Below are positions 16,331 through 25,666 of a stretch of 64,000 nt of DNA, in pieces. How positions within the stretch are numbered: position 1 is the stretch's first letter; each line of letters starts with the position of its first letter. Both the position numbers and the translations under genes were made by a program. The notes below the pieces were generated by a model that saw nothing but the letters and a program-made list of their open reading frames with translations, was not told the DNA's origin and did not search any database. Origin of the DNA: Acidovorax radicis N35 (lineage in GTDB: Bacteria; Pseudomonadota; Gammaproteobacteria; Burkholderiales; Burkholderiaceae_C); assembly GCF_000204195.1 (NCBI RefSeq), contig NZ_AFBG01000021.1, forward strand, positions 496,001 to 560,000. Reading direction: 5' to 3'.

Positions 16331-17998
16331 ATGAATCTCTTCTCGCTCATGCGGCAGTTCACCATACGTTTGCGCATGCTGGGGGCCATTGGCGTGGTGC
16401 TGGGCCTGCTGGGATTGCTGGGGGGTGCGGGCATGCTGGGCATGTTCCGCATCCACGCGATGAGCGAGGACTTCACCAACAACTCCTTCGCCAAGGTGGG
16501 CTACATGGCGGAGTTGCGCGGCGAGATGGGGGCCATCCGCCAGTTCGAGAAGGACATGATCATCGGCTACGAAAAGCCGGAGGCCGTGAAGGCCTCGCAC
16601 GCCAAATGGCTGGAAAGCCAGGACAAGGCCAAGAAGATTGCGGCCAAGTTTCTGGAGGGCGATGAGGATGCCGACAACGTCGTGGTGCGCAACATTGTGA
16701 AGCGCCTGGACAGCTACCGCGAACTGTTCGCCCATGTGGCCCGCCAGCTGGAGGCCAGTGGCTACGACACGGCCACCATCGCCAACCGCATGAGCGGCAA
16801 GGCCGTGGCCGAATTCGACCAGGCCGACAAGCTGGTGGGAGAACTCGATGCCGTGCTGCGCGCCGATGTCGCCAAGGCCGTGGAGCAGCAGGGCCAGGTG
16901 TCCAACGAGACGAAATGGCTGTTTGTGCTGGCCGTGCTGATCACCGTGCTGGTGGTGGTGCCCACCACGCTGATGAACATGAACTCGATCTGCCGCCCCC
17001 TGGAAGACGCACGCAAGATGGCGCAGGCCATTGCGGGGGGTGACCTCTCGCAGCACATTGCTGCCGAGGGCAAGGACGAAGTGGCCGACCTGCAGCGTGC
17101 GCTGCGCGACATGCAGCAGGGCCTGGGAGCATTGGTGGCGCAAGTGCGCGATGCCAGCGGCAACATCGCCACGGCCAGCCAGGAGATCGCTACCGGCAAC
17201 CAGGACCTGTCGCAGCGTACCGAGCAGACGGCCAGCAACGCCCAGGAGGCCGTGTCTTCGCTGTCGCAGCTCACCGCCACGGTGCAGCAGACGGCGTCGT
17301 CGTCGCAGATGGCCAACCAGCTGGCGGCGTCGGCCTCCAGCACCGCCACGCGCGGTGGTTCGGTGGTGGAGCAGGCTGTGGCCAGCATGCACGAGATCTC
17401 TGCGTCGAGCCGCAAGATCGGCGACATCATCGGCCTGATCGACTCCATCGCCTTCCAGACCAACATCCTGGCGCTGAACGCTGCCGTGGAAGCCGCGCGG
17501 GCAGGTGAGCAGGGCCGGGGCTTTGCCGTGGTGGCCAGCGAAGTGCGCAGCCTGGCCCAGCGCTCGGCGGCTGCGGCCAGTGACATCAAGGGCCTGATCC
17601 AGAGCAGCGTGACGGCGGTGGACGGCGGTGTGCGCCATGTGGAAGACGCGGGCACGGCGATGAAGGACATCGTGAGCAGCGTGCAGCGCGTGGGCGACAT
17701 CATTGGCGAGATCACGGCGGCTGCGTCCGAGCAGTCGGCCGGCATTGGCCAGGTGAACCAGTCGGTGGGCGAAATCGACCGCATGACCCAGCAGAATGCG
17801 GCGCTGGTGGAAGAGTCCGCCGCTGCAGCCGAGTCGCTGCGGGAGCAGGCGGCGCGGCTGTCGCAGGTGGTGCAGCAGTTCCGTCTGGCGGAGGCCATGG
17901 GGCATGGCCATCCTGCCCACCGCAGCAGCAGCGTGGCGGCGCCTTATGCAGAGTCTCAGGCGCTGGCTTCCCCCGCGCAGGCGCGGCTGGCACGCTGA
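16331..17998 (+). CDS. Methyl-accepting chemotaxis protein
   Basis: Inner-membrane chemoreceptor, 555 aa. TM1 lies at about 14-38, a periplasmic four-helix-bundle-like sensor at about 40-190, TM2 near 198-218, then a HAMP domain and a signalling coiled coil with the conserved hairpin tip [20 protein letters not shown]. The C-terminus lacks the NWETF-type CheR-binding pentapeptide. ATG 16331 has AAGGA about 8 bases upstream; an earlier in-frame start gives an implausible N-terminus before TM1. It is a lone receptor with no che genes nearby, and the ligand is unknown. Confidence 0.93.
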   Translation: MNLFSLMRQFTIRLRMLGAIGVVLGLLGLLGGAGMLGMFRIHAMSEDFTNNSFAKVGYMAELRGEMGAIRQFEKDMIIGYEKPEAVKASHAKWLESQDKAKKIAAKFLEGDEDADNVVVRNIVKRLDSYRELFAHVARQLEASGYDTATIANRMSGKAVAEFDQADKLVGELDAVLRADVAKAVEQQGQVSNETKWLFVLAVLITVLVVVPTTLMNMNSICRPLEDARKMAQAIAGGDLSQHIAAEGKDEVADLQRALRDMQQGLGALVAQVRDASGNIATASQEIATGNQDLSQRTEQTASNAQEAVSSLSQLTATVQQTASSSQMANQLAASASSTATRGGSVVEQAVASMHEISASSRKIGDIIGLIDSIAFQTNILALNAAVEAARAGEQGRGFAVVASEVRSLAQRSAAAASDIKGLIQSSVTAVDGGVRHVEDAGTAMKDIVSSVQRVGDIIGEITAAASEQSAGIGQVNQSVGEIDRMTQQNAALVEESAAAAESLREQAARLSQVVQQFRLAEAMGHGHPAHRSSSVAAPYAESQALASPAQARLAR

Positions 17999-18048
17999 TC
18001 CGGCAACGTTGAGCGCCCCTTTGCTCGCCTTTGCGCGGGCCGGTATCG

Positions 18049-18081
18049 AAGGCCCTGCAGTGTCGGCTTGCAGGGCCTTTT
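18049..18081 (+). terminator. Rho-independent terminator of the chemoreceptor gene
   Basis: Perfect 11-bp stem AAGGCCCTGCA/TGCAGGGCCTT with a 9-base loop ending in a short T-run, 51 bp after the stop codon. Confidence 0.8.
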
Positions 18082-18244
18082 GCGTTCAGAACGCAGACCA
18101 GCTCTTCGCGAGCGGGTGTGCTCGCAGGGCCCTGGGCACTGCAGGGCGCCGCGTGCAGGTCGCTGTCCATTTATTGACCTGCGTCATGGGTGTGCATGGC
18201 GCCGCGTGGCACCCTCGGGTTGTGTCTAACCTGGGGAGTGCGCC

Positions 18245-18832
18245 ATGCCATCGATCAGCCTGCGGACCATTCGCGAAGAGCATGCATCGCTTGCGGCCGT
18301 GCTCCATTCCTTGCGCCTGATGCTCGACCAGGGCCCGGGCGATGAGCCTGCCGCGTTCTTTGACGTGATGCGGGCCATGCTGTTCTATATCGACGAGTTT
18401 CCCGAGCGGCAGCACCACCCCAAGGAATCGCAATGGCTGTTCCCCAAGGTGGCCGAGCGTGCACCCCAGGCCGCCGAGGCCATTGCGCAGCTGGAGCGTG
18501 ACCACGAAGGCGGCGAGGCGGCAGTGCGCGAGCTGCAGCACCTTTTGCTGGGCTGGGAGCTGATGGGCGATGCACGCCGCGAGGTTTTTGCCGAGGCGCT
18601 GCAGCGCTATGTGCGCTTTTACCTGGACCATATGCGCGTGGAAGAAACCGTGGTGCTGCCTGCGGCACAGGAGTGTCTGCAGCCCGGCGACTGGGCGGCC
18701 ATCGATGCGGCCTTTGCCAGCAACACCAACCCCCTGGCGCCCGGCAAGCCACGTGATGCGGCGTATGACCGCCTGTTCACCCGGATCGTGATGCGGGCGC
18801 CCAGCCCTATTGGACTTGGAAGCCCCTCCTGA
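18245..18832 (+). CDS. Hemerythrin HHE-domain protein
   Basis: Cytoplasmic four-helix-bundle protein, 195 aa, with the spaced histidines of a di-iron hemerythrin-like site: EEH near residue 13, RQHHPKE (about 56-62), LERDHEGG (about 81-88) and a later YLDHMRVEE. Proteins of this kind bind oxygen, NO or iron, or take part in iron-sulfur repair; which applies here cannot be told. It stands alone between the terminator at 18049 and the repeat at 18834. Confidence 0.88.
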   Translation: MPSISLRTIREEHASLAAVLHSLRLMLDQGPGDEPAAFFDVMRAMLFYIDEFPERQHHPKESQWLFPKVAERAPQAAEAIAQLERDHEGGEAAVRELQHLLLGWELMGDARREVFAEALQRYVRFYLDHMRVEETVVLPAAQECLQPGDWAAIDAAFASNTNPLAPGKPRDAAYDRLFTRIVMRAPSPIGLGSPS

Positions 18833-18833
18833 G

Positions 18834-18960
18834 TCGTCTGCGGCGCCCTCCCTCTCAAGGGGGACTGCGCGCCAACACACGCCAGCGAAGCGCCGCCCGT
18901 GCGGCTCGGCGGCCCCTTGCGCGGCGGCCGCTGGCAGAGCGCTACGCCAGTTGCCGGGGG
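18834..18960. repeat. GC-rich intergenic repeat
   Basis: Begins directly after the hemerythrin stop with CTGCGGCGCCCTCCCTCTC, then AAGGGGGACTGCGCGCC, and continues through several GC-rich stems to about 18960. Its general build resembles the element at 43893-43990. It fills most of the gap between two convergent genes and could act as a bidirectional terminator. Confidence 0.5.
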
Positions 18961-18993
18961 CGGGGATGACCGCGTCGCAATGCGCGAATCATT

Positions 18994-20097
18994 TCATGCA
19001 ATCAGTGCGGGATAGTCCGTATACCCCTCGGCACCACCACCGTAGAGCGTGGCGCGGTTCACTTCGTTGAGCGGTGCGTTGGCTTGCAGGCGCGTCACCA
19101 GGTCGGGGTTGGCGATGAAGGGGCGGCCAAAGGCTACGATGTCGGCGCCGTGGGCCAGGGCTGTGTCAGCCAGCTCGCGGGTGTAGGCGTTGTTGACCAT
19201 CCATGCACCCTGGCCACCGGCTGCACGGTATGCCGTCTTGAGTGCGACGTAGTCAAATGGACGGCCTTCCACCTCGCGCGGGCCGCCGGTGGCGCCTTCG
19301 ATGATGTGCACATAAGCCAGACCCAACGGGCCCAGCTGGCGCACCACGTAGTCAAACAGCGGCTGGGGGTCCGCGTCCACGATGTCGTTGGCGGGCGTGA
19401 CGGGGGACAAGCGGATGCCCGTGCGGCCACCGCCGATTTCCTCGACGATGGCGCGTGTCACTTCCAACAGCAGGCGGGCGCGGTTTTCGATGCTGCCGCC
19501 GTAGTCGTCGGTGCGCTGGTTGGCACCGGTCTTGAGGAATTGGTCGATCAGGTAACCGTTGGCCGCGTGGATCTCGACGCCATCAAAGCCTGACGCAATC
19601 GCATTGCGGGCTGCATGGCGGTAGTCCTGCACGATGCCGGGGATTTCCTCGGCCTTGAGCGCGCGGGGCTCGGAGGTTTCTGTGAAGGTGGGCACGCCTT
19701 CTTTGATCAGCACCGTCTTGGTGTGCGCGCGGATGGCCGAAGGTGCCACCGGGTGGGCATTGCCCGGCTGCAGGTCGGTGTGCGACACACGGCCCACATG
19801 CCATAGCTGCACCACGATCTTGCCGCCCGCCGCATGCACGGCGTGGGTCACTTTTTTCCAGCCGTCGAGCTGCTCGGTGCCGTACAGGCCGGGCACGTCG
19901 GCATAGCCTTGGGCCTGGGGGCTGATGGCCGTGGCCTCGGAGATGATCAGCCCGGCGCTGGCGCGCTGCGCATAGTAGGTGGCGACCAGGTCGGTGGGGA
20001 TCGCCTCGGGCGAGCGGTTGCGCGTCAGCGGCGCCATGGCAACGCGGTTGGCCAGTTGGAGGTCGCCCGCGCGGATGGGGTCAAACAAAGAGGTCAT
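18994..20097 (-). CDS. nemA: Old yellow enzyme family alkene reductase (N-ethylmaleimide reductase type)
   Basis: FMN-dependent NAD(P)H oxidoreductase, 367 aa, a TIM barrel that reduces activated C=C bonds and nitro or nitrate esters. Visible signatures are the N-terminal LFDPIRAGDLQLANRVAMAP, HVGRVSH, the substrate-binding and active-site region VEIHAANGYLIDQFL (His and Asn pair) and the phosphate-binding end ADIVAFGRPFIANPDLV. It is transcribed alone, with a small dyad TGCAGC-N5-GCTGCA (20137-20153) in its upstream region that might be an operator. The physiological substrate is unknown. Confidence 0.92.
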   Translation of the reverse strand: MTSLFDPIRAGDLQLANRVAMAPLTRNRSPEAIPTDLVATYYAQRASAGLIISEATAISPQAQGYADVPGLYGTEQLDGWKKVTHAVHAAGGKIVVQLWHVGRVSHTDLQPGNAHPVAPSAIRAHTKTVLIKEGVPTFTETSEPRALKAEEIPGIVQDYRHAARNAIASGFDGVEIHAANGYLIDQFLKTGANQRTDDYGGSIENRARLLLEVTRAIVEEIGGGRTGIRLSPVTPANDIVDADPQPLFDYVVRQLGPLGLAYVHIIEGATGGPREVEGRPFDYVALKTAYRAAGGQGAWMVNNAYTRELADTALAHGADIVAFGRPFIANPDLVTRLQANAPLNEVNRATLYGGGAEGYTDYPALIA

Positions 20098-20253
20098 GGG
20101 GCAGGTCCTGAAAAGGTTCGTGCGGAAAAGCAGCCTTGCAGCTTAATGCTGCAGCGCAAAACGTGCAGCACACTGGCGTCGACAAGGGTTCCGGTTTTGT
20201 GTTAGCCCATGGCCTAGTGTGGTGTTGAGCGCCTTGCGTGAAAATGGGCCGCT

Positions 20254-21480
20254 ATGTCTGCGCCACTGCCTTTGGCCTTCTCCTTTGCATCTCCGTGGCG
20301 CAGCCTGTGGCTGGCGGTGGCTTTGTCGATGGGTGCCGCCCTGTCGCTGGGCATCACGCGGTTTGCCTATGCCTTGCTGCTGCCGCCCATGCGCGAAGAC
20401 CTGGGCTGGTCCTACACGCTGGCGGGGGCCATGAACACGGTGAATGCCCTGGGCTATCTGCTGGGCGCGTTGGCTACTCCCTGGCTCTTGCGGCGCCTGG
20501 CCCCGGGTGCCGTGCTGATGGTGGGTGCGGTGATGGCCACGGTGTTCATGGGCTTGAGCGGATTCTTCACGCAGGCGGCGCCGCTGCTGGTGCAACGCTT
20601 GCTGGCGGGTGGGGCCAGTGCCCTGGTGTTCATTGCGGGGGGCCTGCTGGCGGCGCGGCTGGGGGCCCAGGTGCCGGGACGCAGCGGCTTGTTGCTGGGC
20701 CTGTACTACGGCGGCACGGGTTGGGGCATCAGCCTGTCGGCCCTGCTGGTGCCAGCGGTGTTGGCAGTGGCCCCTGCGCCGCACAGTTGGACCTGGGCGT
20801 GGTGGGCGTTGGCGCTGGCCTGCGTGGGGGCCACGGCGGCATTGCTGTGGCCCGCACGGGTGTTGAGCGGTTTGGCAGCGCCCGTGGCCGGCGGAGCCGG
20901 GGCAACATCCGCAGCCGCATTGCCCGAGCGGGTGCGCTGGCGGGCACTGGCCCCCGCGTTGCTGGGCTATGGCCTGTTTGGCGTGGGCTACATCGGCTAC
21001 ATGACCTTTGTGGTGGCCCTGTTGCGTGATCAGGGCCGGGGTGCGGGCGAGGTGACACTGTTTTATGCCTTGCTCGGGCTGGCCGTGGTGGTGTCATCGC
21101 GCGTCTGGGCCGGGCTGCTGGACCGCAGCCATGGTGGCGAAGCACTGGCGCGGCTGAATGCGCTGCTGGGTGTGGCCACCATCCTGCCTGCGCTGACGGG
21201 GGCCTGGCCGGTGGTGCTGGCCTCGGGCCTGTTGTTTGGTGGGGTGTTTTTGTCGGTGGTGGCGTCTACCACGGCCCTGGTGCGGCACAACCTGCCGCAG
21301 GCGCTGTGGGCCAGCGGTATCAGCGCCTTCACCATCGTCTTCGCGGCCGGCCAGATCGTCGGGCCCACGGTGGTCGGCTGGATCGCCGACGGCCCCGGCG
21401 GCCTGGCGCGCGGGCTGGTGTTCTCGGCCTGCGCGCTGTGGGTGGGGGCGCTGGTGGCTTCGCGCCAGCGCCCGCTCTAG
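20254..21480 (+). CDS. MFS transporter, YbfB/YjiJ-like
   Basis: Twelve-helix inner-membrane permease, 408 aa. The N-terminal stretch LGITRFAYALLLPPMREDLG (about 31-50) and the following LGYLLGALATPWLL are typical of the YbfB/YjiJ subfamily, whose substrates are largely unknown. It converges with the GST gene and the two stop codons are only 2 bp apart, leaving no room for a terminator between them. Confidence 0.88.
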   Translation: MSAPLPLAFSFASPWRSLWLAVALSMGAALSLGITRFAYALLLPPMREDLGWSYTLAGAMNTVNALGYLLGALATPWLLRRLAPGAVLMVGAVMATVFMGLSGFFTQAAPLLVQRLLAGGASALVFIAGGLLAARLGAQVPGRSGLLLGLYYGGTGWGISLSALLVPAVLAVAPAPHSWTWAWWALALACVGATAALLWPARVLSGLAAPVAGGAGATSAAALPERVRWRALAPALLGYGLFGVGYIGYMTFVVALLRDQGRGAGEVTLFYALLGLAVVVSSRVWAGLLDRSHGGEALARLNALLGVATILPALTGAWPVVLASGLLFGGVFLSVVASTTALVRHNLPQALWASGISAFTIVFAAGQIVGPTVVGWIADGPGGLARGLVFSACALWVGALVASRQRPL

Positions 21481-21482
21481 CG

Positions 21483-22091
21483 TTACTTCAGCAAACCTTC
21501 GGCTTTCATCGCCGCTTGCACGGCAGGACGTGCGCCCACGCGATCCCGGTAAGCCGCCAGATTTGCCAGGCCGGAGATGTCCAGGTTGGTCGGTTTCGTC
21601 CAGCTGGTCACAGTGAACAAATAGCCATCGGCCACGGTGAATTGATCACCCATCAGGTACTGCTTGCCCGCTAGCTGGCTGTCCACCCACTGCAGCCGAT
21701 CCAGCAGCTTTTCGCGGGCCATGGCTTTGTACTCCTCGGGTGTGGCCGGGTTGAACAGCGGGCTGAAGCCGCGGTGCAGCTCCATGCCGGTGAAGGTCAG
21801 CCACTCTTGCAGGCGGTAGCGCTGCAGCGTGCCGTTTTGCGGCGCGAGCATTTTCTGAGGCACCTGGTCGGCGATGTACTGCACGATGGCCGGGCCCTCG
21901 CGCAGGCGGGTGCCGTCGTCCAGTTCCAGCATGGGCACGTAGCCCAGTGGGTTGATGCCGTAGTAGTCGGTGCCGTCTTGCAGCTTGTGGCTCTTGGTGC
22001 TGGCCAGCACCGGCGTGAAGGCGAGGCCTGCTTCGTGCAGGGCGATGTGCGGGGACAGGGAACAGGCGCCGGGCGAGTAGTACAGCTTCAT
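21483..22091 (-). CDS. gstA: Glutathione S-transferase, beta class
   Basis: Cytoplasmic GST, 202 aa, with a thioredoxin-like N-terminal domain (1-80) and an all-helical C-terminal domain. The start MKLYYSPGACSLSPHIAL carries Cys10, the beta-class catalytic cysteine. GYVPMLELDDG and the GSH-binding REGPAIVQYI follow. GGATCC-type purine-rich sequence lies before the ATG. It is a probable detoxification enzyme with no evident operon partner. Confidence 0.92.
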   Translation of the reverse strand: MKLYYSPGACSLSPHIALHEAGLAFTPVLASTKSHKLQDGTDYYGINPLGYVPMLELDDGTRLREGPAIVQYIADQVPQKMLAPQNGTLQRYRLQEWLTFTGMELHRGFSPLFNPATPEEYKAMAREKLLDRLQWVDSQLAGKQYLMGDQFTVADGYLFTVTSWTKPTNLDISGLANLAAYRDRVGARPAVQAAMKAEGLLK

Positions 22092-22182
22092 GGAGGATCC
22101 TTCGGGAGTAGTCAGGAGGCACCGATCCTATGCCTTGGGCGCGTTCGCTGCTGGCAGATTCTTTTTCCCCCGTGGGAGGGCC

Positions 22183-22953
22183 TTAGCTGTCGTACCCCGG
22201 CGCCTCGCGCTGCACCTTGCGCAGCAGCGCTGGCCAGGCAAACGCACCGCCCAACCCACCGGTCTGCACGCGCATGGCCTGCGCCACGCCGCTCACGATC
22301 TGTGGGTTCACGGAGGTCAGTTCACCACCGGTCTGGGCGTCGATCTGGATGCGGCAGGTGTTCTCGAAGGTATACATCGACAGGAACGCATCGGCAATGG
22401 TCTTGCCCACGGTGAGCAGGCCGTGGTTGCGCAGCATGAGGAAGTTGGCCTCGCCCAGGTCGGCCTGCAGGCGCGGCTTTTCCTCGTCGCGAAAGGCTAC
22501 GCCCTCGTATTCGTGGTACGCCAGCGAGCCCAGCACGAAGGTGCTCTGCTGGCTGATGGGCAGTACGCCGCCCTTCTGCGCGCTAACGGCCACACCGGCG
22601 CGGGTGTGGGTGTGCAACACGCAGCCCGCATCGGGCCGCGCCTCGTGCACGGCGCTGTGGATGACGAAGCCCGCCGGGTTCACGGGAAAGGGCGATTCGT
22701 GCAGCTTGTTGCACAACATGTCCACCTTGATCAGGCTCGACGCCGTGATCTCTTCGAACATCAGGCCGTAGGGGTTGATGAGGAACTGGTGCTCCGGGCC
22801 CGAGACTGACTCGGGCAGCTTGGCGCTGATGTGGGTGAAGACCAGGTCGCTCCAGCCATAGAGCGCAACGAGCCGGTAGCAGGCGGCCAGGTCGCAGCGC
22901 AGCTGCCATTCTTCGGGGCTGACGCTTTCTTGCAGGGAGGGAATGTTGAGCAT
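22183..22953 (-). CDS. Class II aldolase/adducin family protein
   Basis: Cytoplasmic zinc-dependent protein of the fuculose-phosphate aldolase fold, 256 aa. The metal ligands are in VLHTHTRAG (two His near residue 120) with a third His in a later MLRNHGLL segment. An N-terminal part with DLAACYRLVALYGWSDLVFTH is normal for the family. Many members without known aldolase activity exist, so the substrate is open. ATG 22953 is preferred over an in-frame start at 22992 because GGAG lies at good spacing. Confidence 0.9.
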   Translation of the reverse strand: MLNIPSLQESVSPEEWQLRCDLAACYRLVALYGWSDLVFTHISAKLPESVSGPEHQFLINPYGLMFEEITASSLIKVDMLCNKLHESPFPVNPAGFVIHSAVHEARPDAGCVLHTHTRAGVAVSAQKGGVLPISQQSTFVLGSLAYHEYEGVAFRDEEKPRLQADLGEANFLMLRNHGLLTVGKTIADAFLSMYTFENTCRIQIDAQTGGELTSVNPQIVSGVAQAMRVQTGGLGGAFAWPALLRKVQREAPGYDS

Positions 22954-23116
22954 GGTGGTGTCTCCGGTTTTTGTAGGGGTGGGAGACGCCACTGTAGGGC
23001 GGTGTTGCGCCAGGGTCTGTCAGGCAGGCTACACCTGACGCACTTCGGGGCCGCTTGGCGGCCCTGTGGCCCAGGAGCAGCCAAGCACGGGTCTGGCCGT
23101 GACGTGGAACGGCGGT

Positions 23117-23145
23117 GCCGGGTCCCTGCTGGCGCAGGGACCGGC
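23117..23145. other. Strong hairpin downstream of the secreted-protein operon
   Basis: Stem GCC(g)GGTCCCTGC/GCAGGGACCGGC with a 4-base loop, 67 bp after the stop of the IPTL-CTERM-like gene. There is no T-run on either strand, so it may be an mRNA 3'-end stabiliser rather than a classical terminator. Confidence 0.45.
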
Positions 23146-23211
23146 AACCCGGCCTTGTCGGGCAGCAGGCGTAGGCGTGTCTGGGCCGCCTATGCGCCCG
23201 GTGCCGGTGCG

Positions 23212-23928
23212 TCAGTACCGCTGCCGCTGCCGAAGTTGCTGCCGTCCCAGCCAGGCCAATCCCAGCGCAGCGAGGGCCAGCATCCAGGGGTCGTTGACCG
23301 GAATCGTGGCAGTGGCCGCGACGCTGATGTTCAGCGTGATGACTGAGGACAGGCCGTTGGCATCCGTGACCCGGATGACCAGGATGTAGTTGCCCAGGGT
23401 GGTGGGTGTGCCAGTCAGCATGCCGCTGGCGCTGAGTGACATGCCCGGTGGCAAGGCGCCCGAGTTGATGACAAAGGTGTAGGGGCCTGTTCCTCCCGTC
23501 ACCTGGATCTGTCCGCTGTACGGCGTGTTGACGACGAGTCCGGGTGGCGGGGTGATGACCAGCGCACTGGTCACGGCGCCCGTGCCTGTCAGGTCCAACT
23601 CGCGGCCCAGGAAGTCGGACACCGTGATGGTGAAGCTGTAGGCCGCCGCTGTGGTGGGGGTGCCCGTGAGGGCGCCGCCAGCCGACAGGCTCAGGCCGGC
23701 AGGTAGCATGCCGGTGCTGACCAGGAACTGGTACGGCGCCACGCCATTGCTGCCCACGAAGGTCACGCTGTACGGCACGCCCTGTACCGGGACGGGAATG
23801 GTGGAGGGCGTGACGTTGATGCTCTGGGCTGCGGCTGCAGCACTCCACAACAGCAGGCCGACGGCCCCTGCTCCCGCAAGGAGGTGCCGGCACCAGGTGG
23901 CTGCAGCCCGCGCTGCGCGGGCCATCAT
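23212..23928 (-). CDS. Secreted putative-Ig (He_PIG) protein with an IPTL-CTERM-like tail
   Basis: Exported protein, 238 aa. A signal peptide (about 1-35, ending AAAAAQ) precedes two Ig-like repeats of about 85 residues, each with a He_PIG signature (LPAGLSLSAGGALTGTPTT; LPPGMSLSASGMLTGTPTT). The C-terminus reads IPVNDPWMLALAALGLAWLG then an Arg/Gln-rich end: short motif, one TM helix, basic tail, as in IPTL-CTERM sorting signals, with the IPTL box altered to IPVN. It should therefore be surface-sorted. It overlaps the upstream S74 gene by four bases (ATGA). Confidence 0.8.
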   Translation of the reverse strand: MMARAARAAATWCRHLLAGAGAVGLLLWSAAAAAQSINVTPSTIPVPVQGVPYSVTFVGSNGVAPYQFLVSTGMLPAGLSLSAGGALTGTPTTAAAYSFTITVSDFLGRELDLTGTGAVTSALVITPPPGLVVNTPYSGQIQVTGGTGPYTFVINSGALPPGMSLSASGMLTGTPTTLGNYILVIRVTDANGLSSVITLNISVAATATIPVNDPWMLALAALGLAWLGRQQLRQRQRY

Positions 23929-25652
23929 CGCGCGCCTCCGCGATTGCGTTCAAGCTGCCGTTCCAGGGCCGAGAGGCGTTCCGCCAGGGCCAGGAGTTCC
24001 TCATCCTTGGCGGCCAGCTTCTGGTGCAAGGCCTGGACCGTGGCGGCCGCAAGGCCTGCGACATCGCTGGGCGCCAGCGTCTGCGGGCTTGCTCCCACCT
24101 TGAAGCGGTGGTGCACATCCTCGGCCATGGGCCCCAGGTGCAGGCTGGCGTTGAGGTCGCTCAGATAGCGCCAGGCATACAGCGGCAGGTTCAACACTTC
24201 GCCGAGGACGGTGTGGACCGGGGCGGGGCTGATGTCGTGTTTGAGCGTACGGCTGGAGCCCTGGCTGAGCGTGCCGGCCACCACCAGGCCGCCGCCTGCC
24301 TGCATCGACAGCGCATTGCTGCCGCTGCCACTGGGGGCAAGGCTCCAGGCGGTGGCGCTGGCGTGCTGGGTCCAGTAGGCGGTGCCCGTGCCATGCGCAA
24401 GGCGCGCTGCGATGGCGCCGTTGTTCTGCAGCTCCATCTGCACGCGCGCGGCAGAGGCAGCGGTCGTCGTGTTGTCGACCAGCAAGGTGCCGGAGCCGTC
24501 GGCGCGCCGGAGGTTCAGCGATGCCTGGGGGCGCGGAGTCCCCATGCCGACGTTGCCATTGCCGGCAATGTCGAGGCTGGAATGTGGGGCCCCGGGGCGG
24601 ATGCGCAGGGGCAGGCGCGAGCCGCCCGTGACGTCGCGCACGAAGAAATTGGCCTCGTTGCCGGCAATGTCCCAGGTCTGGGCCGTGAAGCCGCTGACGT
24701 TGCTCTGCTCTTGCCGCAACCCCGGCGTGTCGTTGGACACCACATGCAGGTCCAGCACGGGCACGGCCGTGCGGATGCCCACGCGCCCCTGCGGGTCTAC
24801 GTAGAGGCTGTTGGCCGGTGCGCCGGCCTGCCAGCGCGCGGGGAACTTGGCGCCCGTGACATCTTCGATGCCCATGAAGCTGGCCCCGCCGCTAGCGCTG
24901 TCATTGGCGACCAGGGTCCACCGGTTGTTGGGAAACGGTGCAATCCGGGTGTCCCAGAAACCGATGCGGGTGTTGTTCTCCTTCAGCCGCAGGGTGTCGT
25001 CGCCAAAACCCTCGCCGTTGACGCAGTCGAATCCCGTGCAGACGCTGCCCTGGACGATGTGGTCGTCGGCGACCACCTGGTCCTTGGTGGCCAGGCGCGT
25101 GCGGGCGCTGGCCTGTGCTGCGGACCGGGTGGTGGGCACACCGGTGGTGGTGCTGTCGTCCGCCGCACCGACCTCGCCCCGGGGCGGCACATCCGGTGGC
25201 AGCACAAAGGCACCGCCCGCCACGGACACGTTGCCGCTGAACATGGCGCCACCGGGGCCCACGGGTGCGGCCGGAACCAGGGCCGCAGTGGCATCGTCGG
25301 TCCGCACGGCGCTGGTGGTGGGGGCGAGCGTCAGCTCGTAGGTGTAGCGCCCGTCAGGCAGGGGGGTGTCCTGCAGCGAGAACACCAGCGGGCTGCGCAG
25401 CACGATGTCTTGCCGTGGCGCCTCGCCGTCGCGCGCGATGCGCAGCACAGCGCGACCATGGGGCGCGGCGGGGGTCCACTCCAGCCGTTGGGCCAGGAGG
25501 CGGGCGGTGATTGCGGCAGCAGCGGGCCCGTCGCCCGGTTGTTGTGCCTGCACGCTCTGGCACAGCAGCGACGCTGCGAGCGCGGTAGCCATCAGCAGGG
25601 CCGCGGCGCGGGGCTGCTGCCGGCACTGCAGGGGGGTGTGGTGGTAGGGCAT
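23925..25652 (-). CDS. Secreted protein with a C-terminal peptidase S74 (intramolecular chaperone) domain, paralogue B
   Basis: Exported protein, 575 aa. A signal peptide (about 17-40, ending VQAQQ) leads into a repeat-poor beta-rich body. The C-terminal chaperone domain has SSRTLKHDI, with the Ser and Lys five apart as in the self-cleaving dyad of phage endosialidase tailspikes, followed by LPLYAWRYLS, LGPMAEDVHH and a C-terminal coiled coil. The middle shares TKDQVVADD and VQGS-C-G-DCVN with the neighbouring gene, so the two are paralogues. ATG 25652 has AAGGGGG 9 bases upstream. No phage genes surround it. Confidence 0.85.
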   Translation of the reverse strand: MPYHHTPLQCRQQPRAAALLMATALAASLLCQSVQAQQPGDGPAAAAITARLLAQRLEWTPAAPHGRAVLRIARDGEAPRQDIVLRSPLVFSLQDTPLPDGRYTYELTLAPTTSAVRTDDATAALVPAAPVGPGGAMFSGNVSVAGGAFVLPPDVPPRGEVGAADDSTTTGVPTTRSAAQASARTRLATKDQVVADDHIVQGSVCTGFDCVNGEGFGDDTLRLKENNTRIGFWDTRIAPFPNNRWTLVANDSASGGASFMGIEDVTGAKFPARWQAGAPANSLYVDPQGRVGIRTAVPVLDLHVVSNDTPGLRQEQSNVSGFTAQTWDIAGNEANFFVRDVTGGSRLPLRIRPGAPHSSLDIAGNGNVGMGTPRPQASLNLRRADGSGTLLVDNTTTAASAARVQMELQNNGAIAARLAHGTGTAYWTQHASATAWSLAPSGSGSNALSMQAGGGLVVAGTLSQGSSRTLKHDISPAPVHTVLGEVLNLPLYAWRYLSDLNASLHLGPMAEDVHHRFKVGASPQTLAPSDVAGLAAATVQALHQKLAAKDEELLALAERLSALERQLERNRGGAR

Positions 25653-25666
25653 GGCTGGCAACCCCC

